DNA of 15,721 nt, from assembly GCA_015492355.1 (NCBI GenBank), contig WGFF01000107.1, positions 1 to 15,721 of the forward strand, in the 5' to 3' direction. Source of the DNA: Deltaproteobacteria bacterium (lineage in GTDB: Bacteria; Desulfobacterota; GWC2-55-46; S146-73). The notes below the pieces were generated by a model that was not told where the DNA came from, made no database searches, and saw only the letters and a program-made list of their open reading frames with translations. A program made the position numbers and the translations under genes. Of this stretch, positions 6,949-14,263 are shown piece after piece; position 1 is the stretch's first letter, and each line of letters begins with the position of its first letter.

Positions 6949-8118
6949 ATGTATCCATCCATAAAGAAAGAACTCGAAAGGATAAAAGACCTCGGGCTCA
7001 TGCGATCCATCACGACCATCCATGGACCACAGGGTCCAAGGGTAAGGGTGGATGGCAGGGATGTGGTACTCCTGTGTTCCAACAACTATCTCGGGCTTGC
7101 GAGTCATCCTGATGTAAAGAGGGCGATGAAGGAGGCGGTGGAGCGATTCGGGGCAGGGACAGGGGCTTCGAGGCTTGTATCAGGCACCATGTCCCCGCAC
7201 AGGGAGCTGGAAGAGAGGATAAGGGAGTTCAAAAACAAAGAGGCAGTGCTGGTCTTCAACTCGGGTTATCATGCGAACACAGGCTGTATACCAGCCCTTG
7301 CAGGAAGGGGAGACGAGGTCTTTACAGACAGGCTCGACCATGCATCCATCATTGATGGATGCATACTCAGCAGAGCCATACTGAGGAGATACAGAAACAG
7401 TGATACCAACTCCCTTGAAGGTCTGCTCAAAAGATCAAAGGCACGAAGAAAGGTCATAATCACCGATGGTATCTTCAGCATGGATGGCACCATAGCACCG
7501 CTCAGGGATATACTGTGGCTTGCAAGGAGATACGATGCAATCCTGATCGTGGACGATGCACACGGGGTGGGGGTGCTCGGCAGGAACGGACGGGGCAGTT
7601 GCGAACATCTGGGTGTAGAGGACGACCCCTGTGTTGTAGAGATAGGCACCCTGGGAAAGGCATTCGGCTGTTTTGGAGCCTTTGTTGCAGGGAGTAGAGA
7701 CCTCATCGAACTCCTCGTAAACAGGGCACGTCCCTTCATATATTCCACTGCCCTCCCACCAGCTGTATGTGCAGGTGCGGTAAAGGCAGTGGAGATAGTA
7801 AAAAAAGAGCCCTCCCTTAGAGAGAGACTCTTTGAGAATATAGTTTTTTTCAGGGAGGAACTTAAAAGATATGGTCTTCCTGTACCAGAGGATATGACCC
7901 AGATAATACCCATCCATACAGGCAGTCCAGAGAGAACGGTAGCTATAAGCAGAAGACTCCTTGAGCGTGGTATATTCATCCAGGCGATAAGACCACCAAC
8001 GGTGCCAGAGCATACATCGAGGCTCAGGATAACAATCACTGCAGAACATACAAGGGATGACCTCTCCCTTGCTGTAAGGGGTATAAAGGAGACACTCGAT
8101 GAATGGGGATACCAATAA
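6949..8118 (+). CDS. bioF: 8-amino-7-oxononanoate synthase BioF
   Basis: A 389-residue PLP-dependent alpha-oxoamine synthase that condenses pimeloyl-ACP (or CoA) with L-alanine to give 8-amino-7-oxononanoate (KAPA). Visible motifs: CSNNYLGLASHP (43-54), GAGTGASRLVSGT (68-80), DHAS (130-133, His stacking on PLP), VDDAHGVGVLG (201-211, Asp binding the pyridine nitrogen), and GTLGKAFG (233-240) with K237 as the Schiff-base lysine. Length is normal. AAGGAAG lies upstream of the ATG within the end of bioB. The 3' end overlaps the next gene by 20 bp, which suggests translational coupling with bioHC. Confidence 0.95.
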   Translation: MYPSIKKELERIKDLGLMRSITTIHGPQGPRVRVDGRDVVLLCSNNYLGLASHPDVKRAMKEAVERFGAGTGASRLVSGTMSPHRELEERIREFKNKEAVLVFNSGYHANTGCIPALAGRGDEVFTDRLDHASIIDGCILSRAILRRYRNSDTNSLEGLLKRSKARRKVIITDGIFSMDGTIAPLRDILWLARRYDAILIVDDAHGVGVLGRNGRGSCEHLGVEDDPCVVEIGTLGKAFGCFGAFVAGSRDLIELLVNRARPFIYSTALPPAVCAGAVKAVEIVKKEPSLRERLFENIVFFREELKRYGLPVPEDMTQIIPIHTGSPERTVAISRRLLERGIFIQAIRPPTVPEHTSRLRITITAEHTRDDLSLAVRGIKETLDEWGYQ

Positions 8119-9748
8119 GGGGATATTCCTGCTTGTACATGGTTGGGCAACGGATAGCCATGTATGGGACGGGTTTGTGGAACATCTGCCAGCAGGATGG
8201 GATGTGGTAAGGGTGGACCTTCCAGGGCATGGTGGTGGATGTGAGTGGGAAGAACCCACCCTGAGACCGGGTATGGAGGCTGTAGTGAAGACCCTACAGG
8301 GTATGGAGGGGAGAAGTACCGTTGCGGTCGGCTGGTCTCTCGGTGGACAGGTACTCTTAAAAACTATCCTGGAAGAACCGTATCTATTCGACCGCCTTGT
8401 ACTCATCTCCACGACCCCATGCTTTACAAAAAGGGCTGACTTCCCACACGCCCAGCCAAGGGGTGTGGTTCGAAGGATGATAAGGGATATGAGGCTCAAT
8501 CCCTCTGACACCGTAAGGAGGTTTTATGGACTCAACTTCACACCTGAAGAGATGAGGCTCAAGGGGGTGGATGAATTCATAAGGAGGTACACATCCCTGA
8601 GTATAGATCACAGAGGGCTTATACCACCCCTTGAGGCACTCTACAGGATCGATCTTCGGGATGATCTCACCCGAATCAGCCTTCCCACACTCGTCATACA
8701 CGGCGATATGGATGGGGTATGCCCTGTATCTGCTGGGATATACCTCGGAGAAAGGATAAAAGGCGCAGAGGTCAAAATCCTCAGGAATACAGCCCATGCA
8801 CCGTTCATAACGAGGTCTTCTGAGGTGGCAGGGCTCATAAGGGGGTTCTGCTCCAGTGAAAAACCCCTTTTGAAAAGGGGGTTTAACCCAGAGGGTCTCA
8901 ACCCCTTTCCCAAAAACCTTCGGTCCGGATTTCCCTGTAAGGGGGATTTTAAGGCAAGCAAGGAGGTCATCAAGAGGTCATTTTCAAGGGCGGTGGACAG
9001 TTATGACAGTAATGCACATCTCCAGAAGGATGTAGCAAGAAAGGTTGTGGAACTTGCACTGGGATATATGGAAAGGGAGGAGCAGAGGGTACTCGATGCA
9101 GGTTGTGGCACTGGCATGGTATCCATGTTCCTGAGGGAGAGGACACCCGGGGTGAGGCTTTTTGGGTGTGACATAGCCCAGCCCCTTCTCTTAAAGGCAA
9201 GGCAAAGGGGTGTAACAGCGATTACTGGTGACTGCGAGTATCTACCCCTCAGGGACTCTACAGTCGACATGGTTGTATCCAATCTTACATACCAGTGGGT
9301 AGGCGAACTGACCGGTGCTTTCGTGGATACAAGACGGGTACTCAGGAAGGGTGGGGTCTTTGTGTTCTCGACCCTTGGTGCGCATACGCTGAGGGAGTTG
9401 TTTACAAGTATAAAGAAGGCACAGATAAGGACAGGCATGGATGGACTGCCAGAACCGATGGTGTTCAGGACCAGGGAATACATAGTAAAAGAGATCGAAA
9501 GGGCAGGGCTCAGACCCATCCATGTAGAAAGGGACAGGGTTACAAGGACGTACAGGGACCTCTTTGAACTACTTAAGGTACTAAAATCCATCGGTGCTGT
9601 GAATCCATACAGGGGTGGCAATAACTCCCTTGCAAAGGGAAGCATCCTCAGGCATGTGGCATGGGTATACAGGGAGATGTTTCCCTCTGAGGATGGTGGG
9701 ATACGTACAACCTATGACGTTATATTCATGGTGGCGAGAAAGGAGTAG
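8099..9748 (+). CDS. BioH-BioC fusion: pimeloyl-ACP methyl ester esterase / malonyl-ACP O-methyltransferase
   Basis: A 549-residue protein with two complete biotin enzymes in one frame. Residues about 1-253 are an alpha/beta hydrolase very like BioH: VHGWATDSHVW, nucleophile elbow VGWSLGG (S80), STTPCF, HGDMDGVCP (D205) and AHAPFITRS (H233) complete the triad. Residues about 286-549 are BioC: FSRAVDSYDSNAHLQ, SAM motif VLDAGCGTG (331-339), SNLTYQWVGEL, and LKSIGAVN near the C terminus. BioC methylates the free carboxyl of malonyl-thioester so that fatty-acid synthesis can extend it; BioH removes the methyl once pimeloyl-ACP is made. The linker (about 254-288) is Lys/Gly/Pro/Phe-rich and encoded by repeat-like DNA. 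AAAGGAG sits 7 nt before the ATG, inside bioF. bioA begins 3 bp after the stop. Confidence 0.93.
   Translation: MNGDTNKGIFLLVHGWATDSHVWDGFVEHLPAGWDVVRVDLPGHGGGCEWEEPTLRPGMEAVVKTLQGMEGRSTVAVGWSLGGQVLLKTILEEPYLFDRLVLISTTPCFTKRADFPHAQPRGVVRRMIRDMRLNPSDTVRRFYGLNFTPEEMRLKGVDEFIRRYTSLSIDHRGLIPPLEALYRIDLRDDLTRISLPTLVIHGDMDGVCPVSAGIYLGERIKGAEVKILRNTAHAPFITRSSEVAGLIRGFCSSEKPLLKRGFNPEGLNPFPKNLRSGFPCKGDFKASKEVIKRSFSRAVDSYDSNAHLQKDVARKVVELALGYMEREEQRVLDAGCGTGMVSMFLRERTPGVRLFGCDIAQPLLLKARQRGVTAITGDCEYLPLRDSTVDMVVSNLTYQWVGELTGAFVDTRRVLRKGGVFVFSTLGAHTLRELFTSIKKAQIRTGMDGLPEPMVFRTREYIVKEIERAGLRPIHVERDRVTRTYRDLFELLKVLKSIGAVNPYRGGNNSLAKGSILRHVAWVYREMFPSEDGGIRTTYDVIFMVARKE
8861..8884. repeat. Near-perfect palindrome inside the bioHC linker
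   Basis: Arms AAACCCCTTTT (8861-8871) and AAAAGGGG plus GTTT (8873-8884) pair around a single G, with one bulged G. The palindrome lies in the DNA for linker residues 255-262 and is translated through in frame. No comparable symmetry is visible in the coding DNA of either enzyme domain on either side. Confidence 0.6.
8901..8921 (+). repeat. Dispersed short repeat, copy in bioHC linker
   Basis: ACCCCTTTCCCAAAA (8901-8915) occurs again exactly at 13823-13837 in the aconitase leader, and CCCAAAAACCTTC (8909-8921) occurs again exactly at 5833-5845 after rarA. Here it is translated as part of the BioH-BioC linker. Confidence 0.55.
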
Positions 9749-9751
9749 GAG

Positions 9752-11089
9752 ATGTCTGTGCTCGAAAGGCTCGATAAGATCCATCTCTGGCATCCCTTCA
9801 CACAGATGAAGGAATGGGAGGAGGAAGAACCTCTAATAATAGAACGTGGAGAGGGGAGTTATCTCATCGACATCCATGGAAGGCGGTATCTTGATGGCAA
9901 CTCCTCTCTCTGGGTAAATCTGCACGGACACAGAAACAAGGCACTCGACCGTGCATTAGAGGAGCAGCTGGGAAAGATAGCCCATTCAACCCTTCTCGGT
10001 CTCGGTAACGTACCGAGCATAGAACTTGCCCGTATGCTCGTTGAGATAGCACCTGAGGGGCTCAGGCGTGTATTTTACTCTGACAACGGGTCCACTGCTG
10101 TTGAGATAGCCCTCAAGATGTCCTTTCAGTACTGGAGACAGACCGAGAAGAGGTGCAGAAGAAAACTGTTCATCTCCTTTAGCGGTGCCTATCACGGCGA
10201 TACTGTCGGTGCCATGAGTGTGGGGGATATAGACATCTTCGTTGGCAGGTACAGTCCTCTCCTTTTCAGGACCCTCAAGGCACCCTATCCTTACTGTTAC
10301 AGGTGTCCCTTAGAGATGTCATACCCTTATTGTGGTCTTGCCTGTCTCCATGTGCTGGAGGATATACTCAGGAAGGAGCACTCAAGGGTGGTCGCCTGCA
10401 TAATAGAGCCATCTGTACAGGGCGCCTGTGGCATGATAGTATCTCCACCGGGGTTCCTCAAGGGTGTGAGGGAGATTACAGAGAAGTACGGTATCCCCCT
10501 TATTGCGGACGAGGTGGCAACAGGCTTTGGAAGGACAGGCTATATGTTTGCCTGCGAGGAGGAGGGTGTGGTGCCTGATATCATGTGTCTTGCAAAGGGT
10601 ATCACAGGGGGGTATCTTCCACTTGCGGTAACACTCGCCAAGGAGGAGATATACAGGGCATTCCTTGGAAGATACGATGAGTTCAAGGCCCTGTTCCACG
10701 GACACACATACACTGGCAATCCACTTGCCTGCAGGGTTGCAATAGAGAACCTGAGGATATTCAAAAGAGAAAAGGTACTCGAAAGACTGAAGCCAAAGAT
10801 ACGCCTCCTTTCCGAACTCCTTGAGGGATTCAGGGGGCTCAGATACGTGGGGGATGTGAGGTACAAGGGGCTTATGGCAGGTATCGAGCTTGTGGAGGAT
10901 AGGGATACAAAAAAGCCCTTTCCACCATCAAAAAGGGTCGCATACCGTGTATGCATGGATGCACGCAAGAAGGGACTCATTACGAGACCACTCGGGGATA
11001 CGATCGTTATTATGCCCCCACTGAGCATAAAGAAAAGGGAACTCAAAAGGATGATCGGAATACTTTATGAACTTATCTCGGGGCTATGA
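9752..11089 (+). CDS. bioA: Adenosylmethionine-8-amino-7-oxononanoate aminotransferase BioA
   Basis: A 445-residue class III PLP aminotransferase converting KAPA to 7,8-diaminopelargonate. Motifs: HLWHPFTQMKEW (11-22), SLWVNLHGH (52-60), YSDNGSTAVEIALK (109-122), AYHGDTVGAMS (146-156), ADEVATGFGRTG (252-263, Asp to PLP nitrogen), LAKGITGGYLPLA (280-292) with K282 as the PLP lysine, and HGHTYTGNPLACR (316-328). The amino donor is normally SAM; some related Bacillus enzymes use lysine, and the sequence alone does not settle this. Four cysteines cluster in CYRC...CGLAC (C182, C185, C194, C198), a possible metal or structural site. AAAGGAG and TAGGAG lie before the ATG, which begins 3 nt after the bioHC stop. 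Confidence 0.94.
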   Translation: MSVLERLDKIHLWHPFTQMKEWEEEEPLIIERGEGSYLIDIHGRRYLDGNSSLWVNLHGHRNKALDRALEEQLGKIAHSTLLGLGNVPSIELARMLVEIAPEGLRRVFYSDNGSTAVEIALKMSFQYWRQTEKRCRRKLFISFSGAYHGDTVGAMSVGDIDIFVGRYSPLLFRTLKAPYPYCYRCPLEMSYPYCGLACLHVLEDILRKEHSRVVACIIEPSVQGACGMIVSPPGFLKGVREITEKYGIPLIADEVATGFGRTGYMFACEEEGVVPDIMCLAKGITGGYLPLAVTLAKEEIYRAFLGRYDEFKALFHGHTYTGNPLACRVAIENLRIFKREKVLERLKPKIRLLSELLEGFRGLRYVGDVRYKGLMAGIELVEDRDTKKPFPPSKRVAYRVCMDARKKGLITRPLGDTIVIMPPLSIKKRELKRMIGILYELISGL

Positions 11090-11136
11090 GGGGCATTCTC
11101 ATGGTCTTTAAGCCCAATGTTTTTTGAAGGTGGTTG

Positions 11137-11168
11137 GGGGGAAACTTTTTTACAAAAAAGTTTCCCCC
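11137..11168. repeat. 15-bp perfect inverted repeat upstream of bioD
   Basis: Left arm GGGGGAAACTTTTTT (11137-11151) and right arm AAAAAAGTTTCCCCC (11154-11168) are perfect complements separated by AC. The element ends 9 nt before the bioD ATG and lies in the 88-bp bioA-bioD gap, the only real gap in the operon. No T-run follows the right arm, so it is not a standard intrinsic terminator. It could be a dispersed palindromic element or an RNA switch limiting bioD. Confidence 0.75.
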
Positions 11169-11177
11169 GTTTAAGAA

Positions 11178-11864
11178 ATGGGAATCTTCATAACAGGCAC
11201 GGATACAGGTGTGGGCAAGACCTTTGTGGGGTGTCTTGTGGCAAGACTTCTTTCTTCCAGGGGCAGGAAGGTAGGGGTCATGAAACCTGTGGAGACAGGG
11301 TGCAGGCTCAAGGATGGGGTGGTAGTGCCCTGGGATTCTCTGAGGCTACTTGAGGCATCGTGTTCTGATATACCACTGGATATGGTCAATCCCTATAGAT
11401 CAATCCATCCCCTTGCACCGAATCTGGCTACGAGGCTCGATGGGGAGACCATAGACCCCGGGAGGCTTAAATCCATATATGAGGACATCTCCAGAAGACA
11501 TGATGTGGTGATCGTGGAGGGGGCGGGTGGGCTTCTGTGTCCCCTTACGGACGATATGACCATGGCAGACCTTGCCCTATCCTTAGGGCTCTCTCTCTTA
11601 GTGGTTGCACCTAACAGGCTCGGGGTCATAAACCATACACTCCTCACACTCGAATACGCAAGGAAGAGGGGTATGGATGTAAAGGGTGTGGTGCTCAACA
11701 GCCCAGAGCCCCCGGGGGACGATCCGAGTAGACTCTACAATCGTTGTGAGATAGAGAGGCTCGGAGGGGTAAGGGTGGTCTGCGAGGTCCCCTTTTCAGA
11801 AAAAGGGGACCCCACAGTGGTAAAGGTAAAATCCCTTCTTCAGGCTGTCCTTGACCTTGTGTAG
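11178..11864 (+). CDS. bioD: Dethiobiotin synthetase BioD
   Basis: A 228-residue P-loop ligase that uses CO2 and ATP to close the ureido ring of dethiobiotin. The N terminus MGIFITGTDTGVGKT holds the P-loop (GTDTGVGKT, 7-15). MKPVETGC (35-42) carries the conserved catalytic Lys36, and VEGAGGLLCPL (113-123) is the second nucleotide/Mg signature. Length is normal. The ATG is fixed by homology, since the P-loop begins at residue 7, but no Shine-Dalgarno is visible. The preceding bases are the right arm of a strong hairpin and GTTTAAGAA. It is the last gene of the biotin operon, and its 3' end overlaps the oppositely oriented aconitase gene by 25 bp. Confidence 0.95.
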   Translation: MGIFITGTDTGVGKTFVGCLVARLLSSRGRKVGVMKPVETGCRLKDGVVVPWDSLRLLEASCSDIPLDMVNPYRSIHPLAPNLATRLDGETIDPGRLKSIYEDISRRHDVVIVEGAGGLLCPLTDDMTMADLALSLGLSLLVVAPNRLGVINHTLLTLEYARKRGMDVKGVVLNSPEPPGDDPSRLYNRCEIERLGGVRVVCEVPFSEKGDPTVVKVKSLLQAVLDLV

Positions 11865-13774
11865 TTGAGCTTCCCTCCTGCAAGGATAATCTCCACCTGT
11901 CTTGGAGAGTATCCGTGTTTGAGCCTTATCTCCTTGTTCTTTGTAAGGTTGTGGAGGATGAGGGTATCACCCTTTTTCAGCCCTTCCACAAGGTCTTTTA
12001 GCTCGAGATCATCGTTTTCGTCTATGGAGTCGTAGTCCTCTGGATTCTCGAATGTAAGGGGAAGGATACCGAAGTTTATAAGGTTATCCCTGTGTATCCT
12101 TGCAAAGCTCTTTGCAATTACTGCCTTTATACCGAGGTACATGGGGCAGAGGGCTGCGTGTTCACGGGATGAACCCTGTCCGTAGTTCTCTCCACCTATA
12201 ACGAACCCACCACCCTGTGCCTTTGCCTTCTCATGGAAGTGGCTATCTATTGCTGAGAAGACCGACTCAGAGTATTTTGGCACATTACTCCTGTACTTGA
12301 GCCATGTGCCTGCAGGGGTTATGTGGTCTGTTGTGATGTTATCCCCGAGCTTTATGAGCACCTTTCCCTTGAGTACAGAGGGGAGCCTATCCCTTGTGGG
12401 AAGGGCTTTGATGTTCGGTCCCCTCCTTACCTCCACCTTTGAGGGGTCTTCTGCAGGCGGTATTATCATGGAGTCGTCAACAAGGTAGGTCTCTGGTGTC
12501 TCTATCTCTGGATACTCACCCAGTTTCCTGGGATCGGTTACAACACCGTGGATAGCCGCTGCAACCGCAACCTCTGGGCTACAGAGGTAGACCTTTGCAT
12601 CCTTTGTACCGCTTCTGCCCTCGAAATTCCTGTTAAATGTTCTCAGGGACACACCACCTGAAGGCGGGGACTGTCCATTGCCTATACACGGACCACAGGT
12701 TGCCTCGAGTATCCTTGCCCCTGCCTCTATGAGGCTTGAAAGGGCACTGTTCTTGGCTATCATATCGAGTACCTGCCTTGAGCCAGGGGATACGGTCATA
12801 CTCACATCTGGATGTACCCTGTGGTTATCCCTTCTCAATACCTCTGCTACCACCATCAGATCCCTGTAGGAGGAATTCGTACAACTCCCTATGCAGACCT
12901 GATCCACCTTGAGTCCCTCTATCTCCGATACCTTGCAGACCGCATCTGGGCTATGGGGCTGTGCTATCATCGGTTCGAGTGCTGAGAGGTCTATCTCTAT
13001 GACCTCGTCGTACTGTGCATCAGGGTCTGCCTTGAGCTCGACCCAGTCCTTCTCCCTCTTCTGTGCCCTGAGGAACTCCCTTGTAATCTCGTCACTGGGG
13101 AAGATGGATGTGGTTGCCCCGAGCTCTGCACCCATGTTTGTAATGGTTGCACGCTCGGGTACACTCAAACTCTTGACCCCTTCTCCACCATATTCGATAA
13201 CCTTTCCAACTCCACCTTTTACAGTGAGTCTCCTGAGGAGCTCGAGTATCACATCCTTTGCAGAGACCCATGGGCTGAGCTTGCCCTTGAGATTCACAAG
13301 GACTACCTTTGGGTATATGAGATTAAATGGACCCCCTCCCATGGCAACCGCCACATCAAGCCCGCCAGCGCCTATGGCGAGCATTCCGAGTCCACCGCAT
13401 GTGGGCGTGTGGCTATCGGAGCCGAGTAGTGTCTGCCCAGGCACACCGAATCTCTCAAGATGGACCTGATGGCAGATACCGTTACCCGGCCTTGAAAAGT
13501 ATATGCCGTATTTGGCAGCAATAGTCTGGAGGAACTTGTGATCGTCTGCGTTCTCATACCCACCGTACTGAAGGGTATTGTGGTCTACATAACTTACAGA
13601 GAGTTTTGTCTTGACCCTGTCCACGCCCATGGCTTCAAACTGGAGATACGCCATCGTACCTGTTGCATCCTGTGTAAGGGTCTGGTCTATACGTATGGCT
13701 ATCTCCTTGCCAGGTGTCATCTCACCCGATACGAGATGCTGTTCTATTATCTTCTGTGTTATGCTCTTTCCCAC
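11840..13774 (-). CDS. Aconitate hydratase (short, Aquifex-type)
   Basis: A 644-residue aconitase interconverting citrate and isocitrate in the TCA cycle (oxidative or reductive). The [4Fe-4S] ligands are visible: C298 in CIGSCTNSSYRD and C360/C363 in ATCGPCIGNG. Other hallmarks are DQTLTQDATGTMAYLQFEA near residue 30, GSDSHTPTCGGLGMLAIGAGGLDVA (118-142) and, in the swivel domain, GGENYGQGSSREHAAL. It is much shorter than AcnA (about 890) or AcnB (about 865), matching the compact family often annotated as Aquifex-type. The start is GTG, with a strong AAAGGAGGG 7-9 nt upstream. A candidate promoter lies near 13850-13876. Its 3' end overlaps that of bioD. Confidence 0.95.
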   Translation of the reverse strand: MGKSITQKIIEQHLVSGEMTPGKEIAIRIDQTLTQDATGTMAYLQFEAMGVDRVKTKLSVSYVDHNTLQYGGYENADDHKFLQTIAAKYGIYFSRPGNGICHQVHLERFGVPGQTLLGSDSHTPTCGGLGMLAIGAGGLDVAVAMGGGPFNLIYPKVVLVNLKGKLSPWVSAKDVILELLRRLTVKGGVGKVIEYGGEGVKSLSVPERATITNMGAELGATTSIFPSDEITREFLRAQKREKDWVELKADPDAQYDEVIEIDLSALEPMIAQPHSPDAVCKVSEIEGLKVDQVCIGSCTNSSYRDLMVVAEVLRRDNHRVHPDVSMTVSPGSRQVLDMIAKNSALSSLIEAGARILEATCGPCIGNGQSPPSGGVSLRTFNRNFEGRSGTKDAKVYLCSPEVAVAAAIHGVVTDPRKLGEYPEIETPETYLVDDSMIIPPAEDPSKVEVRRGPNIKALPTRDRLPSVLKGKVLIKLGDNITTDHITPAGTWLKYRSNVPKYSESVFSAIDSHFHEKAKAQGGGFVIGGENYGQGSSREHAALCPMYLGIKAVIAKSFARIHRDNLINFGILPLTFENPEDYDSIDENDDLELKDLVEGLKKGDTLILHNLTKNKEIRLKHGYSPRQVEIILAGGKLNYTRSRTA

Positions 13775-13822
13775 CTTACCACCCTCCTTTTACATTTGTT
13801 AAGGAATACACAGGGCAGGAAT

Positions 13823-13837
13823 ACCCCTTTCCCAAAA
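13823..13837 (+). repeat. Dispersed short repeat, copy in aconitase leader
   Basis: ACCCCTTTCCCAAAA is an exact 15-base match to 8901-8915 in the bioHC linker. It lies in the predicted 5' leader of the aconitase message, about 50 bp before the GTG start. Confidence 0.45.
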
Positions 13838-13847
13838 CAGGTAGATT

Positions 13848-13876
13848 AAGATATATAAAAGAAAAGGAAAAGTCAA
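13848..13876 (-). promoter_or_regulatory. Candidate sigma-70 promoter for aconitase
   Basis: On the - strand, TTGACT (13876-13871) is followed after 17 bp by TATCTT (13853-13848), within a T-rich tract containing TATATA. Transcription would start near 13841, giving a leader of about 65 nt that contains the strong ribosome binding site of the aconitase gene. Confidence 0.5.
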
Positions 13877-13987
13877 CCATAAAAGGATACAAACCGCTGA
13901 AATGCCTTCATCTATCCTGCGTCACTAAAAGGAGGGATCCTTCTAAATCCTATGGGACGAAATAATGAGGTGTTTACATTTTTGGTC

Positions 13988-14017
13988 TTGACGACTATCT
14001 GTTTAATATAGTAAATT
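13988..14017 (+). promoter_or_regulatory. Candidate promoter for tRNA-Gly
   Basis: TTGACG (13988-13993) and TAAATT (14012-14017) are spaced by 18 bp, and TATAAC at 14018-14023 is an alternative -10. A start near 14024-14030 would give a very short 5' leader ahead of the mature tRNA end at 14033. Confidence 0.4.
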
Positions 14018-14032
14018 TATAACGCTACCTTT

Positions 14033-14106
14033 GCGGGCGTAATTCAATGGTAGAATGGCAGCTTCCCAAGCTGCACACGGGGGTTCGATTCCCCTCGCCC
14101 GCTCCA
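14033..14106 (+). tRNA. tRNA-Gly (anticodon CCC), CCA encoded
   Basis: A 74-nt cloverleaf can be folded by eye. The acceptor GCGGGCG (14033-14039) pairs with CGCCCGC (14096-14102). The D stem is ATTC/GAAT around AATGGTA. The anticodon stem GCAGC/GCTGC holds the loop TTCCCAA, giving anticodon CCC for GGG codons. A four-base variable loop precedes the T stem GGGGG/CCCCT around TTCGATT. The discriminator is T, followed by an encoded CCA at 14104-14106. It is a single gene, not part of a visible tRNA cluster, and no integrated element follows it. Confidence 0.95.
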
Positions 14107-14263
14107 CTGAAAAAACCCTCCTTTTGAGATTCTTTTGAAGACCCTTTCGTGGTAGAGTACAGGGCAAAAACTTCTATCATCCATCAAGGATGCCTTTTAA
14201 CATCCCTGCCAGAAAGCACAAAGAGGACAATCTTCTCCTTTAAAATAAACCCGGAGATACACT
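14107..14263 (+). other. Intergenic gap between tRNA-Gly and the phosphohydrolase
   Basis: A 157-bp AT-richer stretch. TAAAAT at 14241-14246 is a -10-like hexamer without a convincing -35. A five-base hairpin, GGATG (14188-14192) with CATCC (14201-14205), is weak. No duplicated tRNA 3' end (attachment site) was seen here or further downstream. Confidence 0.4.

Noticed and set aside
7269..8511. Long - strand open frames (293 and 358 codons) across bioF and bioHC
   Set aside because: They lie wholly opposite well-supported PLP and hydrolase genes, contain no recognisable motif, and their composition mirrors the sense genes.
13925..13960. AGGAGGGATCC resembling a T-box or small hairpin upstream of the tRNA
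   Set aside because: Only a 5-bp stem can form, the T-box core AGGGTGGNACC is absent, and no aminoacyl-tRNA or amino-acid gene follows.
13945..14010. Tiny open frame beginning ATGGGACGAAAT after an AAGGAGG
   Set aside because: About 20 codons, the ribosome site is 14 nt away, and the frame runs through the tRNA promoter region; no evidence that it is translated.
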